Notes under the pieces: generated by a model
Database searches by the model: none
What the model saw: the letters and a program-made list of their open reading frames with translations, nothing else
What the model was told of the DNA's origin: nothing
Origin: Fredinandcohnia onubensis
GTDB taxonomy: Bacteria > Bacillota > Bacilli > Bacillales > Bacillaceae_L
Reading direction: 5' to 3'
DNA length: 64,000 bases
Assembly: GCF_031181385.1 (NCBI RefSeq)
Contig: NZ_JAPSKV010000014.1
Span: 48,482 to 112,481, forward strand
In this document: positions 1 to 9,058 of the stretch, one piece after another
How positions within the stretch are numbered: position 1 is the stretch's first letter
Layout: each line of letters starts with the position of its first letter
Position numbers and translations under genes: made by a program

Positions 1-2817
1 CGTTTTTATATCATAATCAAGTCGATGAGCATGCAAAGATATTCGAAGGGATGGCGGATAAAATGCTGGTACCTTTACTCGTGGATACGGATAGATTCCG
101 TCTTTGAAGGGAAACTTATCAAAGTCCAGCAGACTTGTAAGTGTCACCTCAACTAATTCATTTTGGTTCGCTCTGAGAATGAGAGGTTCCGGGTTTTTCT
201 TACCTGATAAAATATCGTTCATATCCTCCTTGAGAGCAAACACTATACCAAAAGGATCATGGTCACCATATGAATTATATATAATTGGTGTTTGAAATGC
301 TACGACATGATAACGACGAATAGGTGCTCCATCAGGTACGATATCCAATATCCTATCAGGCTCTTTAGGAGGTCCTGGTGGCTTACCATTGCATTCAGGT
401 AATGGTTCTGTACGCCTTGGCGGCGGCTCCCGGTCTGGTAATGGAATTAAATCATCCACTTCCTGATCAAACGCCCGGAATAATCCCCATAAACCAAGCC
501 ATAAATCTTCTTCCGTTTCAAATGTCCACAAATAGTCGCCTGATCTTGGTATAAATGTTTCGAGCGTAAACGACTCAGATATTCCGATATGCTGCTGGGA
601 TTCTAACCTAGAATCTAAATCCGCCCGTTCTTGAGGCCAACGTAATCCGTGGACATTAAAGCTGTGTGATTCCTCTTGTGCACCTTGTAATAAACGAATT
701 CGGATTGGATCGCCTTCATATGCCCGGAAAATTGGTGTAACAGGGTCACCTGATACAAAAGAACTAAAGGAATAGGCAGGGTCATTATCTTTTCCCAAAC
801 GAAATTGCAGTGGATCATTTTTATAGTTTACACCGAAGATACCTGGGTCATCTTCTGAACCTGGGAATTGAGGAGGTTCGATCGGATTACCATTACTGTC
901 AAACAGGAGTGCAAAATCCTGAGCAAAAATCACATAATCTCGATAATCAGGGATAAGTGGGTTTACTGCAGTAACTTCAGTTCCTCGTCTTGTTGGTTCC
1001 CCCGTTACGGAATCTAACACTGTTGTAAAACGTGGATGTACAACCCCTGAACCGAATACACCATGCTGCTGGTGAGTGTTAGGAAACAGATGATCATGGA
1101 AGAACCATGCCTTTAATTCAACATCAGCAAAATATTCATATCGAGCCGTTTCTCCTGGAAGTACGCTCGAATCATAGTTCCAGCCAACGTTTGCACCATC
1201 AGCTACAAGGACATCAAATTTTACAAAGTGAATATGAAACCCAGTCTCATACGTTCTTGTAACAAGTTGAAATGCATCACCGTCTAAGACATGTGGCAAA
1301 CGATTTGTAAAATTAATTCTTAGACATGTATTCGCTGGTGCATGAAATACGAGCGGTTCAGGTTCTTTTCGTCCTGAACATACATCATCAATGTCTTCAT
1401 CTAAAATAATAATTCGACCTTTCGGATCATGCCAGCCCTGTCGATTATATACAATTGGTAATTCAATATAAGAAACATTAAACTCTAATATATTAGGATT
1501 ATCTAAGCATGGGTCTGCAAAAACAGCACCTGGTCTTGCATTTGGCACTGCTGCATTTGCCTCAAGCTCTGTTAAATCCCGTCCTCCAACAATTCCAAGC
1601 GGTGGTCTTGGTGCTTTACAACCGACCTTTCCTGGAATAAAGTTTGGAAATCCTGGACGTTCCTTCGTCGGTCTTGGAGGTGAAGGGCGGTCTGGTAATG
1701 GCTGAAGTGCAGGAATTGGAACACCGTTAGGATAGCATTGAGTACCATCCTGTAATGTATTGTATATTCTGTTCATTCCCCACATTCCTCCCGCAAAATG
1801 TGGATATAGATGACAGTGGATAACAGCATCGCCAATAGCACCTTGGAGACTCCCGAGACCGTATAATGGCTGAATATTATAATGAGCCTGTGGGCTTATT
1901 GCTTGTGCATCCAATATTTCTGATTCAAGACTGTTTGGATCACTAAACCATTGATGAACATGATAATGAAAAACATGCGTTTCCTTAACTCCGCCGTGAA
2001 CAAGACGAATCGTCGCTGGGTCGCCGACGTACCCCCTTAGAATTGGAGTGGCCGGATCTCCAAATACCCATGAATCATGATGCACCTCTTCCCCCTCACA
2101 TTCCGGGCAAACGACTCCTTCTTCAATTAACCTTGCGCGATTATATTCTGGCTCAAATCGATAGTTAACACCATGGAATGATTCTGCATCTTGGTTTGTT
2201 CGTGGGTTAATGGGTCGATTTCCTGTTAAATCATCGACTTCTAACTCATCATGGAAAATCCATGCATACTCTCGGAATGAAGGTAACAGAGGATTATGAA
2301 TATCAGCATATACCCCACTATTTAATGGACCACCAGTAACCGGATCTGTCCAAGATGAACCTCGTTTTTCAACAAATAATGCACCAAATAATCCATGAAT
2401 ATTTGAACCATTTTCACTACTAGACGGATTGCCCAAATCTGAAAAATAGCTAATTCCTTCAAGTGATGCCTTCAAGCGGTATAAAATCTTTCCACCTGGT
2501 GGAACAGTTGTATCTGGATTAAAGCCAACATCTGCTCCGTCAGATTGGAGGACATCATAATCAATATCCTGAAAATTCATTCCAGTAGCAAATGGCAATT
2601 TATTTTCAAATAGTATATCGACAACATCCCCAGCATTCGCACGAATTACAAGTGGTTGGACAAGATCAACTGTAGTAAATGGATTTTTACGAACTAGGTC
2701 TTTCACTTTTTGTTCATTTTCTTTTAAGACGTACATATTTCCATTGGGGTCATGTTCGCCGAAATTATTCACAACGATTCTAATAGGAATTGCGACGACA
2801 TGATAGGATCGTTTCAT
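1..2817 (-). CDS. mnxG: MnxG-like multicopper oxidase, second copy (3' end beyond window)
   Basis: Open frame from ATG at 2817 (AAGGAGG 8 nt upstream) to the window edge: 939 codons without a stop, matching the first ~939 residues of the 1218-residue oxidase at 3697-7353. By eye about nine residues in ten are identical over the first 300, with almost no indels. It keeps the HVFHYHVHQW motif, the HCHLYPHFAGGMW type-1 copper loop, HDHLFPNTHQQHG and SHSFNVHGLRW; the last copper motif (HTFHIHGHQ in the other copy) lies outside. Family knowledge: MnxG is the catalytic subunit of the spore-surface Mn(II) oxidase, oxidising Mn(II) to Mn(IV) oxide. Both copies look intact, so neither is an obvious pseudogene. 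Whether this copy shares the substrate is inference. Confidence 0.85.
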   Translation of the reverse strand, partial: MKRSYHVVAIPIRIVVNNFGEHDPNGNMYVLKENEQKVKDLVRKNPFTTVDLVQPLVIRANAGDVVDILFENKLPFATGMNFQDIDYDVLQSDGADVGFNPDTTVPPGGKILYRLKASLEGISYFSDLGNPSSSENGSNIHGLFGALFVEKRGSSWTDPVTGGPLNSGVYADIHNPLLPSFREYAWIFHDELEVDDLTGNRPINPRTNQDAESFHGVNYRFEPEYNRARLIEEGVVCPECEGEEVHHDSWVFGDPATPILRGYVGDPATIRLVHGGVKETHVFHYHVHQWFSDPNSLESEILDAQAISPQAHYNIQPLYGLGSLQGAIGDAVIHCHLYPHFAGGMWGMNRIYNTLQDGTQCYPNGVPIPALQPLPDRPSPPRPTKERPGFPNFIPGKVGCKAPRPPLGIVGGRDLTELEANAAVPNARPGAVFADPCLDNPNILEFNVSYIELPIVYNRQGWHDPKGRIIILDEDIDDVCSGRKEPEPLVFHAPANTCLRINFTNRLPHVLDGDAFQLVTRTYETGFHIHFVKFDVLVADGANVGWNYDSSVLPGETARYEYFADVELKAWFFHDHLFPNTHQQHGVFGSGVVHPRFTTVLDSVTGEPTRRGTEVTAVNPLIPDYRDYVIFAQDFALLFDSNGNPIEPPQFPGSEDDPGIFGVNYKNDPLQFRLGKDNDPAYSFSSFVSGDPVTPIFRAYEGDPIRIRLLQGAQEESHSFNVHGLRWPQERADLDSRLESQQHIGISESFTLETFIPRSGDYLWTFETEEDLWLGLWGLFRAFDQEVDDLIPLPDREPPPRRTEPLPECNGKPPGPPKEPDRILDIVPDGAPIRRYHVVAFQTPIIYNSYGDHDPFGIVFALKEDMNDILSGKKNPEPLILRANQNELVEVTLTSLLDFDKFPFKDGIYPYPRVKVPAFYPPSLRISLHAHRLDYDIKT

Positions 2818-2861
2818 TCTTTTTCCTCCTTAATTTATTGCTTAAAAAGCCCATTTGACAT

Positions 2862-2888
2862 AAAAGGCTGCACCTAGGTGCAACCTTT
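2862..2888 (-). terminator. hairpin between the mnxD paralogue and second mnxG
   Basis: A near-perfect inverted repeat (GGTTGCACC / GGTGCAGCC on the minus strand) sits directly after the stop of the 254-codon gene and ends in CTTTTA. The short T-run suggests a weak terminator or an mRNA-processing/stability hairpin, setting the second mnxG apart from the genes before it. Confidence 0.55.
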
Positions 2889-3638
2889 TTAATCAAGCAC
2901 AGTGATAAAACAAGCATTGGCTAGTGGAATTTCACGATGATTATCTTTCATTTTAAGTGTGAGTGATTCTCTATGAATTTCACAAATTTCACCAACCATA
3001 CTTTCACCATCAATATTAATTTTCACCTTTTTCCCTACAAGTACGAGGATATAGATTGTTAACCTGAGTCTAAAGAAAATTTGGATTAACTCTGGAGAGG
3101 AAGCAACCTTTTCGCCGAAGTTGAATGTTAATGCTCGTCTTAGACAAGGTTCAATATCAAGTAATAGTTGCTCACCCTCTGGTTCTGCCAATCTACCTTC
3201 ACTTAATTTAATTTTCAATACCTTTTCAAACGGAACAATTATTTCTCGATTGTTCTTGTCTCTTATTACAACAAAATCAAATCCAACAAGAAATACAATT
3301 CCAGATCTAACTGTATTTCTTTCAGGATTATTTGGCAATGGACAATCTATTTCAACACTTACATTTTGGCCAACTAATCCATCAAATACCCTTTGAAATA
3401 TTTCTCTTGGTTCCCTTTGTTCAGATAGTGCTAAGTCAAGGAGGAATTGGTTTCCAGCAGCTTGGCTAGCTCTAAGTTCTTGAAGTATATCTAATGGTAA
3501 ACAGCTATTTGGAGAAGGAAATTTTGGCTCCTTGATTCGGTTTGGGCAGCAATTTTTGGGGATGCAAAAATCATCAGGGGCATTGGCCGGTACAAATTCT
3601 GAACAACAAAAGTCTTTGGACTTATTTTTTTTTGACAA
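2889..3638 (-). CDS. MnxD-like paralogue with two Sm-like beta domains, Cys-rich N-terminus
   Basis: About 249 residues. A frame start exists at GTG 3653, but the ribosome site AAAGGTGGTG overlaps it; TTG at 3638, 9 nt after that site, is the better start. The N-terminus has a Cys cluster (CC, C, CC, C within the first ~50 residues). Two beta-rich units follow, each of the pattern G-x-x-V-x-V ... G-x-I ... I-P-x-x-x-V (roughly residues 85-150 and 205-249). The C-terminal half aligns with the protein at 8098-8850: both carry NFGxxVAS, then G-x-x-V-x-V and EIP. It lies between two mnxG copies, so a role as accessory or scaffold of the oxidase is inferred. Function unknown. Confidence 0.8.
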   Translation of the reverse strand: MSKKNKSKDFCCSEFVPANAPDDFCIPKNCCPNRIKEPKFPSPNSCLPLDILQELRASQAAGNQFLLDLALSEQREPREIFQRVFDGLVGQNVSVEIDCPLPNNPERNTVRSGIVFLVGFDFVVIRDKNNREIIVPFEKVLKIKLSEGRLAEPEGEQLLLDIEPCLRRALTFNFGEKVASSPELIQIFFRLRLTIYILVLVGKKVKINIDGESMVGEICEIHRESLTLKMKDNHREIPLANACFITVLD

Positions 3639-3660
3639 CTTCGTTTTCACCACCTTTTTT

Positions 3661-3690
3661 AATAGTAGGGGCTGATTAGCCCCAACTATT
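3661..3690 (-). promoter_or_regulatory. strong intercistronic hairpin after mnxG
   Basis: A 13-bp inverted repeat (AATAGTAGGGGCT / AGCCCCAACTATT, one A-A mismatch, 4-nt loop) lies between the mnxG stop and the ribosome site of the next gene. No T-run follows on the minus strand, so it looks like an mRNA stability or processing element rather than an intrinsic terminator. Confidence 0.55.
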
Positions 3691-3696
3691 TTCTAC

Positions 3697-6600
3697 TTAT
3701 TTAACTTCTAATTTTGGGAGATGCCTTTGTTTTTTTCCATGGACGCGGATTAATCCCCACATACCTTGTTCAATATCCCAGTTTATATTACCAGCACGAT
3801 ACATATAGTCTCCTGGAGCTTGAAGGAAACCTCCTGCACCATATAAGAGTTCTAAATCCCTTTTGTTTCCTATTACATTAAACCCTACAAAGGATTCAAT
3901 TCGAGAATCAATGTCCTTCCGATCGAATCTAAATTGATGGCCGTGTATATGGAAGGTATGGGCTCTTCTTCTTTCTGCTGGTACACATAGTCTTACTGTA
4001 ACTGGGTCTCCAGCATATGCTTCAAATACAGGAGTTGCTGGATCACCGAATACTTCTGAGCTGAATAGATTAGCTAGATCGGGGTGAGCTCTATAGCGGT
4101 TAATCAGTCTTTCCGTACGATAGTTAAAACCTCGTGAGCCTTCGTCATACGTATCCACCTCAATTTCGGGATCAGGTGGTGGTAATAGCACACCATCAAC
4201 AGGGTCAAAGATTAAGTGTCTATCTTTATCTAGTAATCTAACACCATCATGCATTAATAGGACGAATTCCCTTAAATCCGGTAAATATGAATTTCGTAAA
4301 ATCACATTATTTCCTGTTTTTACTGGCTTTAGGGTATAAGGGTCAAGATATTTTGTTCCACGAGGTTCAGCGATAAATGCACCGAAGGCGCCTTGTGAGC
4401 GATGATTACGAATATCCGCCATATCCCATAAAGGACTAATACCTGTGTTTGCATCTACAAACCATCGATAGGTAATAGATTCTCCTGGACCAACTGTTTG
4501 ATCAGGATTAAATCCAACTGTTTCACCACTCGATGCCCTTACGTCATAATCGAGTAGCTGAGGATGTAAAGAAATACGAAGCGATGGTGGATAAAAGGCT
4601 TGAACCTTTACTCTTGGATATGGGTAGATTCCGTCCTTAAAAGGAAACTTATCAAAGTCTAAGTAACTTGTAAGTGTTACCTCAACTAAATCACCTTGAT
4701 TTCCACGAAGAATGAGCGGTTCTGGATTTTTCTTTCCTGCTAATATATCAGCCATATCCTCTTTTAAAGCAAACACAATTCCAAATGGATCATGATCCCC
4801 GAATGAGTTGTAAATAATTGGTGTTTGGATTGCTACGACATCATATCGACGGATAGGTGCACCATCTGGAACGATTTCCAAAATCCTATCAGGCTCAGTG
4901 GGTGGTCCAGGCGGTTTACCAGTACACTCAGGTAAGGCTTGGGAAGTACGCCTTGGTGGTGGTTCCCGATCTGGTAGTGGAATTAAGTCGTCTACTTCTT
5001 GATCAAATGCTCGGAATAACCCCCACAGGCCAAGCCATAAATCCTCTTCTGTTTCAAATGTCCACAAATAATCACCAGATCGTGGGATGAATGTTTCAAA
5101 TGTAAATGACTCCGATAAACCAATATGATGTTGTGCTATTGTTCTTGAGTTTAGATCTCTTCTTTCTAAGGGCCAACGTAATCCATGAACATTAAAACTA
5201 TGTGATTCCTCTTGAGCACCTTGTAAGAGTCGAATTCGGATTGAGTCTCCTTCATATGCACGGAATATTGGTGTTACAGGGTCACCGCCAACAAACGAAC
5301 TAAAGGAATAAGCGGGGTCATTATCTTTTCCTAAACGAAATTGAAGCGGGTCATTTTTATAGTTAACACCAAATACTCCTGGATCTTCTTCAGAACCAGG
5401 GAATGGAGGTGGTTCGATTGGGTTACTATTTTTATCAAAGAGCATTGAAAAATCTTGTGCAAAAATGACATAGTCCCGATAGTCTGGGATAAGAGGGTTC
5501 ACCGCTGTCACTTCTGTTCCTCGTCGTGTCGGTTCACCTGTTTTAGAGTCTAAAGTAGCTGTAAAACGAGGATGGATTACTCCTGATCCAAATATTCCAT
5601 GCTGTTGATGAGTATTTGGAAACAGGTGGTCATGAATAAACCACGCTTTTAATTCAACATCGGCAAAATATTCATAACGTATTGTTTCTCCCGGAAGTAC
5701 AGCTGAATCATAATTCCATCCCACATTTGCCCCATCTGCCACAAGCACATCAAATTTAACAAAGTGAATATGATGGCCAACCTCATATGTTCGGGTTGCA
5801 AGCTGAAAAGCATCACCTTCCAACATATGTGGTAAACGGTTTGTAAAGTTTATACGCAAACAAGTATTTGCCGGGGTATGGAATACAAGCGGTTCTGGTA
5901 CCTTTCTACCAGAACAAACATCATCAATATCTTCATCAAGTATCATGATCCGACCTTTCGGGTCATGCCAGCCTTGCCGATTATATACAATAGGGAGTTC
6001 AATCATGGAAACATTAAATTCAAGTACATTCGGGTTTCTTAAACATGGGTCTGTAAAGACAGCCCCAGGTCTAGCATTTGGAACTGCAGCATTTTTTTCA
6101 AGCTTTGTCATTTCTCGTCCACCAACAATCCCTAAAGGTGGTCTTGGAGCTTTACAGCCAACCTTACCTGGAATAAAGTTTGGAAATCCTGGTCGCTTCT
6201 TTGTTGGTTTGGGTGGTGCAGGACGATCTGGTAGAGGTTGAAGTGCAGCAATTGGAACACCGTTTGGATAGCATTGACTTCCATCCTGTAACGTATTAAA
6301 AATGCGATTCATCCCCCACATCCCTCCGGCAAAATGTGGATATAAATGACAGTGAATGACTACATCTCCAAAGGCACCTTGAAGGCTTCCGAGGCCGTAT
6401 AGTGGTTGAATGTTATAATGTGACTGTGGGCTGATCGCTTGCGCATCTAAAATTTCTGTATCTTGGTTATGGGGATCGCTAAACCATTGATGAAGGTGGT
6501 AGTGAAAAACATGTGTTTCCTTTACTCCACCATGAATCAACCGTACCATAGCTGGATCTCCTACATACCCTCGGAGTATTGGTGTTGCTGGGTCTCCGAA

Positions 6601-7353
6601 CACCCAAGAATCATGGTGTACCTCTTCCCCTTCGCAATCAGGACAGACAACCCCTTCCTCAATTAATCTGGCTCGATTGTATTCAGGTTCAAAGCGATAA
6701 TTAACTCCATGAAAAGATTCTGCATCTTGATTTGTTCTCGGGTTAATTGGTCGATTTCCCGTTAAGTCGTCGACTTCAAGCTCATCATGGAAAATCCATG
6801 CATATTCACGAAACGATGGTAATAATGGATTGTGAATATCCGCATAAACCCCACTGTTTAATTGGCCTCCTGTAACTGGATCTGTCCAACTAGAACCACG
6901 TTTTTCGATAATTAGGGCTCCAAATAAACCATGTATATTAGAACCATTTTCACCGCTTGATGGATTACCCAAATCTGAGAAATAACCAATCCCTTCATTT
7001 GTCGCATTCAATCGATAGAGTATCTTACTACCAGGTGGAACAGTTGTATCTGGGTTAAATCCAGCATCTGCGCCATCTGAATCTAATACAATATAATCTA
7101 GCTCTTGGAAGTGCATACCTGTTGCAAAGGGTAATTTGTTTTCAAATAATATTTCAACAACATCACCTTCGTTTGCACGGATGACGAGCGGCTGTACAAG
7201 GTCTACTGGTGTGAATGGATTTTTTCGAACAAGATCTTTAACTTTTTCTTCATTTTCTTTTAGTACATACATATTTCCGTTTGGATCATGTTCGCCGAAG
7301 TTATTCACAACGATTCTGATGGGAATTGCGACGACATGATAGGAACGTTTCAT
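3697..7353 (-). CDS. mnxG: MnxG-type manganese oxidase, large multicopper oxidase
   Basis: 1218 residues, about 138 kDa, the size reported for MnxG of marine Bacillus SG-1/PL-12. ATG follows AAAGGAGGGAAATGA. It is built of repeated cupredoxin units, most starting with a variant of '(Y)xVVxIPIVxNxxGxHDPxGxxxxL'. Copper motifs: HVFHYHLHQW (~283), the type-1 loop HCHLYPHFAGGMW (~335), HDHLFPNTHQQHG (~578), SHSFNVHGLRW (~718) and HTFHIHGHQF (~1136). No signal peptide is visible, consistent with assembly onto the spore from the mother cell. It lies 16 nt after the mnxF-like gene in an operon with mnxD, E and F. Mn(II) oxidation is inferred from family and context; other metals or organic substrates are possible. 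Confidence 0.9.
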   Translation of the reverse strand: MKRSYHVVAIPIRIVVNNFGEHDPNGNMYVLKENEEKVKDLVRKNPFTPVDLVQPLVIRANEGDVVEILFENKLPFATGMHFQELDYIVLDSDGADAGFNPDTTVPPGSKILYRLNATNEGIGYFSDLGNPSSGENGSNIHGLFGALIIEKRGSSWTDPVTGGQLNSGVYADIHNPLLPSFREYAWIFHDELEVDDLTGNRPINPRTNQDAESFHGVNYRFEPEYNRARLIEEGVVCPDCEGEEVHHDSWVFGDPATPILRGYVGDPAMVRLIHGGVKETHVFHYHLHQWFSDPHNQDTEILDAQAISPQSHYNIQPLYGLGSLQGAFGDVVIHCHLYPHFAGGMWGMNRIFNTLQDGSQCYPNGVPIAALQPLPDRPAPPKPTKKRPGFPNFIPGKVGCKAPRPPLGIVGGREMTKLEKNAAVPNARPGAVFTDPCLRNPNVLEFNVSMIELPIVYNRQGWHDPKGRIMILDEDIDDVCSGRKVPEPLVFHTPANTCLRINFTNRLPHMLEGDAFQLATRTYEVGHHIHFVKFDVLVADGANVGWNYDSAVLPGETIRYEYFADVELKAWFIHDHLFPNTHQQHGIFGSGVIHPRFTATLDSKTGEPTRRGTEVTAVNPLIPDYRDYVIFAQDFSMLFDKNSNPIEPPPFPGSEEDPGVFGVNYKNDPLQFRLGKDNDPAYSFSSFVGGDPVTPIFRAYEGDSIRIRLLQGAQEESHSFNVHGLRWPLERRDLNSRTIAQHHIGLSESFTFETFIPRSGDYLWTFETEEDLWLGLWGLFRAFDQEVDDLIPLPDREPPPRRTSQALPECTGKPPGPPTEPDRILEIVPDGAPIRRYDVVAIQTPIIYNSFGDHDPFGIVFALKEDMADILAGKKNPEPLILRGNQGDLVEVTLTSYLDFDKFPFKDGIYPYPRVKVQAFYPPSLRISLHPQLLDYDVRASSGETVGFNPDQTVGPGESITYRWFVDANTGISPLWDMADIRNHRSQGAFGAFIAEPRGTKYLDPYTLKPVKTGNNVILRNSYLPDLREFVLLMHDGVRLLDKDRHLIFDPVDGVLLPPPDPEIEVDTYDEGSRGFNYRTERLINRYRAHPDLANLFSSEVFGDPATPVFEAYAGDPVTVRLCVPAERRRAHTFHIHGHQFRFDRKDIDSRIESFVGFNVIGNKRDLELLYGAGGFLQAPGDYMYRAGNINWDIEQGMWGLIRVHGKKQRHLPKLEVK

Positions 7354-7369
7354 TCATTTCCCTCCTTTC

Positions 7370-7684
7370 TTATGGAAGTTCTCGTAACTCTGGAATTCTT
7401 GGACCATCTTCGCGTTCAATGAAGAACACCTCAATATTATGAATGTGAATGTGCCAAATACGATTCTCTAATTGGGCAACTTGTGTGGTTTCTACATCAA
7501 TCTCGACAAGGTCATCTATTACATCTAAGATTGTACCAATAATCATAAATGGAAAGGCCGGGTATAATATAAAGACTCGCTGACCAATACCATCATTAAA
7601 ATGATCAACGATTGCTTGGTCACGCATGACATTTACTTCTCGAATTGCTTCCCTGTATTGTCGATTATTTTTATTTTTTGCCAT
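7370..7684 (-). CDS. mnxF: MnxF-like small subunit of the manganese oxidase complex
   Basis: 104 residues (about 12 kDa); ATG after AAAGGAGGCAAATGTACA. A charged N-terminal helix (1-30) is followed by a beta domain: GQRVFILYP, GTILDVIDDLVEID, then a W-H-I-H-I-H motif at 77-82. The alternating H-x-H-x-H is a plausible copper or manganese site. In SG-1/PL-12, MnxE and MnxF are two small proteins that form a hexamer and co-purify with MnxG (established). Gene order E-F-G and small spacing support the assignment; the sequence was not aligned to the reference. Its beta pattern resembles the Sm-like units of the mnxD-type proteins. Confidence 0.75.
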   Translation of the reverse strand: MAKNKNNRQYREAIREVNVMRDQAIVDHFNDGIGQRVFILYPAFPFMIIGTILDVIDDLVEIDVETTQVAQLENRIWHIHIHNIEVFFIEREDGPRIPELRELP

Positions 7685-7704
7685 TGTACATTTGCCTCCT
7701 TTTT

Positions 7705-7998
7705 TTACGTTAGTGGGAATACTGTGTCACAATCAAAATCAGTGGTAAGAGCTACAATTTTTTCAATCGGAATACTTAAAGGTAGTGGAAATTGAAAAAA
7801 TGGAGCATTGACCATTTTTATTGTTATCGGATCTAAGGTGATATGACCAAGTTCTACTTCTGCAATTGTTCCACAAAAGATTGGCCGAAAGGTCTGACCC
7901 AAAATATTGAGCTGTGTTGATTGTGTAACAATGAGGATATCCTCACCAATCATATCTGCTAATTCTCTAAATAAATCCTCGCCATTTCCATTTCTCAT
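7705..7998 (-). CDS. mnxE: MnxE-like small subunit of the manganese oxidase complex
   Basis: 97 residues. The frame opens at 8052, but AAAGGGGGAAGTTCA lies just before ATG 7998, so that start is chosen. After a short polar N-terminus the pattern GEDILIVTQ ... FCGTIAEVELGHITLD ... IPIEKIVAL is an Sm-like five-strand beta unit, as in MnxF and the mnxD-type proteins. It has two Cys (in FCGT and DFDCDT). It is separated from mnxF by 20 nt. Known role: MnxE with MnxF forms the copper-binding accessory hexamer around MnxG. Assignment rests on size, order and context. Confidence 0.72.
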   Translation of the reverse strand: MRNGNGEDLFRELADMIGEDILIVTQSTQLNILGQTFRPIFCGTIAEVELGHITLDPITIKMVNAPFFQFPLPLSIPIEKIVALTTDFDCDTVFPLT

Positions 7999-8097
7999 TG
8001 AACTTCCCCCTTTGATTAAAGTTACTATTGGTAATATATTCCTATGCAACATTAGTTGTATAAGTCATCAAACTAGTAAATTTATAAATTAGGTACT

Positions 8098-8850
8098 TCA
8101 TTTGAATAGTTTTTTTAATATCCGTAAGAATCGAAGTGTTTCAATATAGACGATTTCTTTCATTGGGATTTCAATTTTCTTGTTCAACATGGATAATGTA
8201 AGAAACTGATCACTTGTCTCAACTATCTTCCCAGTTATAGTTTCTTTGCCTGAATGTACTTCTACCCAGGTACCCTTCCAAGTTTTTAAGCTGGTTCGCA
8301 ATGACTCTTCATAAAACTGCTGAACAAGAGTATCCCTTGAAGCGACAGTAGCTCCAAAATTTGTTATCAATTTTGTGCGTAAATCATTATCATATATATA
8401 ATGCTGGTGTGAATTTGAATAAGAAGGTATTCCATAGGGAATATTTGCTGAATCGATTGCTACATATGGAATCCATATACGATCCTTTAAATTTGTTATC
8501 ATTACGAAGTCTCTTCCAATTGCAGCAACTTTTCCAATTGTACGCTTCGTTTGATTTCCTATTGTTGAATACACCTCTACTTGTTGATTTCGTTTCATTT
8601 TAAAAAACTTTTTTAATACTAAAATCTTTTTCCTGTGGGGTTGAGACTTTGAAGTATTGAATAAATTTTTTTGCATAATATGTTCCATTAAAATTCTTGT
8701 TTCTTCTGTTGAAACTGCACTGGTCGGGGAAGTTAGCCCTGCCCCTTTTGCGATATTTTCTTCATTAATTGGATCTCGTTTGATGACTTCTTTTTTTCTT
8801 TCTTCAAGTAATTTTTTTGTATATTCATCAAGACGAATATTTTCTGTCAT
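8098..8850 (-). CDS. mnxD: MnxD-position protein with two Sm-like domains
   Basis: 250 residues; ATG after AAAGGAGGGAGAGTCAG. A basic, helical N-terminus (1-80) precedes two beta units: ~85-135 (QQVEVYSTIG ... GKVAAIGRDFVMI ... IWIPYVAI) and ~185-240 (TWVEVHSG ... GKIVETSDQFLTLSM ... EIPMKEIVYIE). It is homologous to the 254-codon protein at 2889. First gene of the D-E-F-G operon, 100 nt before mnxE, behind a good sigma-K-type promoter. The function of mnxD is not known to me. Likely a structural adaptor linking the oxidase to the spore surface (inference). The symbol is by position only. Confidence 0.65.
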   Translation of the reverse strand: MTENIRLDEYTKKLLEERKKEVIKRDPINEENIAKGAGLTSPTSAVSTEETRILMEHIMQKNLFNTSKSQPHRKKILVLKKFFKMKRNQQVEVYSTIGNQTKRTIGKVAAIGRDFVMITNLKDRIWIPYVAIDSANIPYGIPSYSNSHQHYIYDNDLRTKLITNFGATVASRDTLVQQFYEESLRTSLKTWKGTWVEVHSGKETITGKIVETSDQFLTLSMLNKKIEIPMKEIVYIETLRFLRILKKLFK

Positions 8851-8886
8851 CTGACTCTCCCTCCTTTATGACAGCCCGTTATTACA

Positions 8887-8913
8887 TAAGATATGCAACT
8901 TCATAAAATCGGT
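8887..8913 (-). promoter_or_regulatory. sigma-K-like promoter of mnxDEFG
   Basis: On the minus strand AC is followed after 16 nt by CATATCTTA, a match to the mother-cell sigma-K consensus (AC, 15-16 nt, CATAnnnTA). It lies about 37 nt upstream of the mnxD start. This predicts late-sporulation, mother-cell expression. Confidence 0.65.
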
Positions 8914-8983
8914 ATCAGATACAAGAAAATTCCCCTAATTTCTGTGCAAACGCCCTTTCTTTTAAAGATAGACAATAGCCCAT

Positions 8984-9011
8984 ACATTATATATGTCTAC
9001 TTCATACCCTA
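8984..9011 (+). promoter_or_regulatory. candidate sigma-K promoter of cotZ-like gene
   Basis: CATACCCTA at 9003-9011 fits the sigma-K -10 element, with AC at 8984-8985 (17-nt spacing, slightly long). A second -10 match, CATACATTA, lies at 8981-8989 but without a well-placed AC. The start codon is 48 nt downstream. Confidence 0.45.
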
Positions 9012-9058
9012 TAAAAGACTAGATAAAGTCTAATTAAAAATAAGGAGATGACATTTTT

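Noticed and set aside
615..818. Minus-strand 67-codon frame
   Set aside because: Lies in another frame of the second mnxG and has no ribosome site.
1..2817. Second mnxG as a pseudogene
   Set aside because: The frame is open throughout the visible 939 codons and keeps all visible copper motifs.
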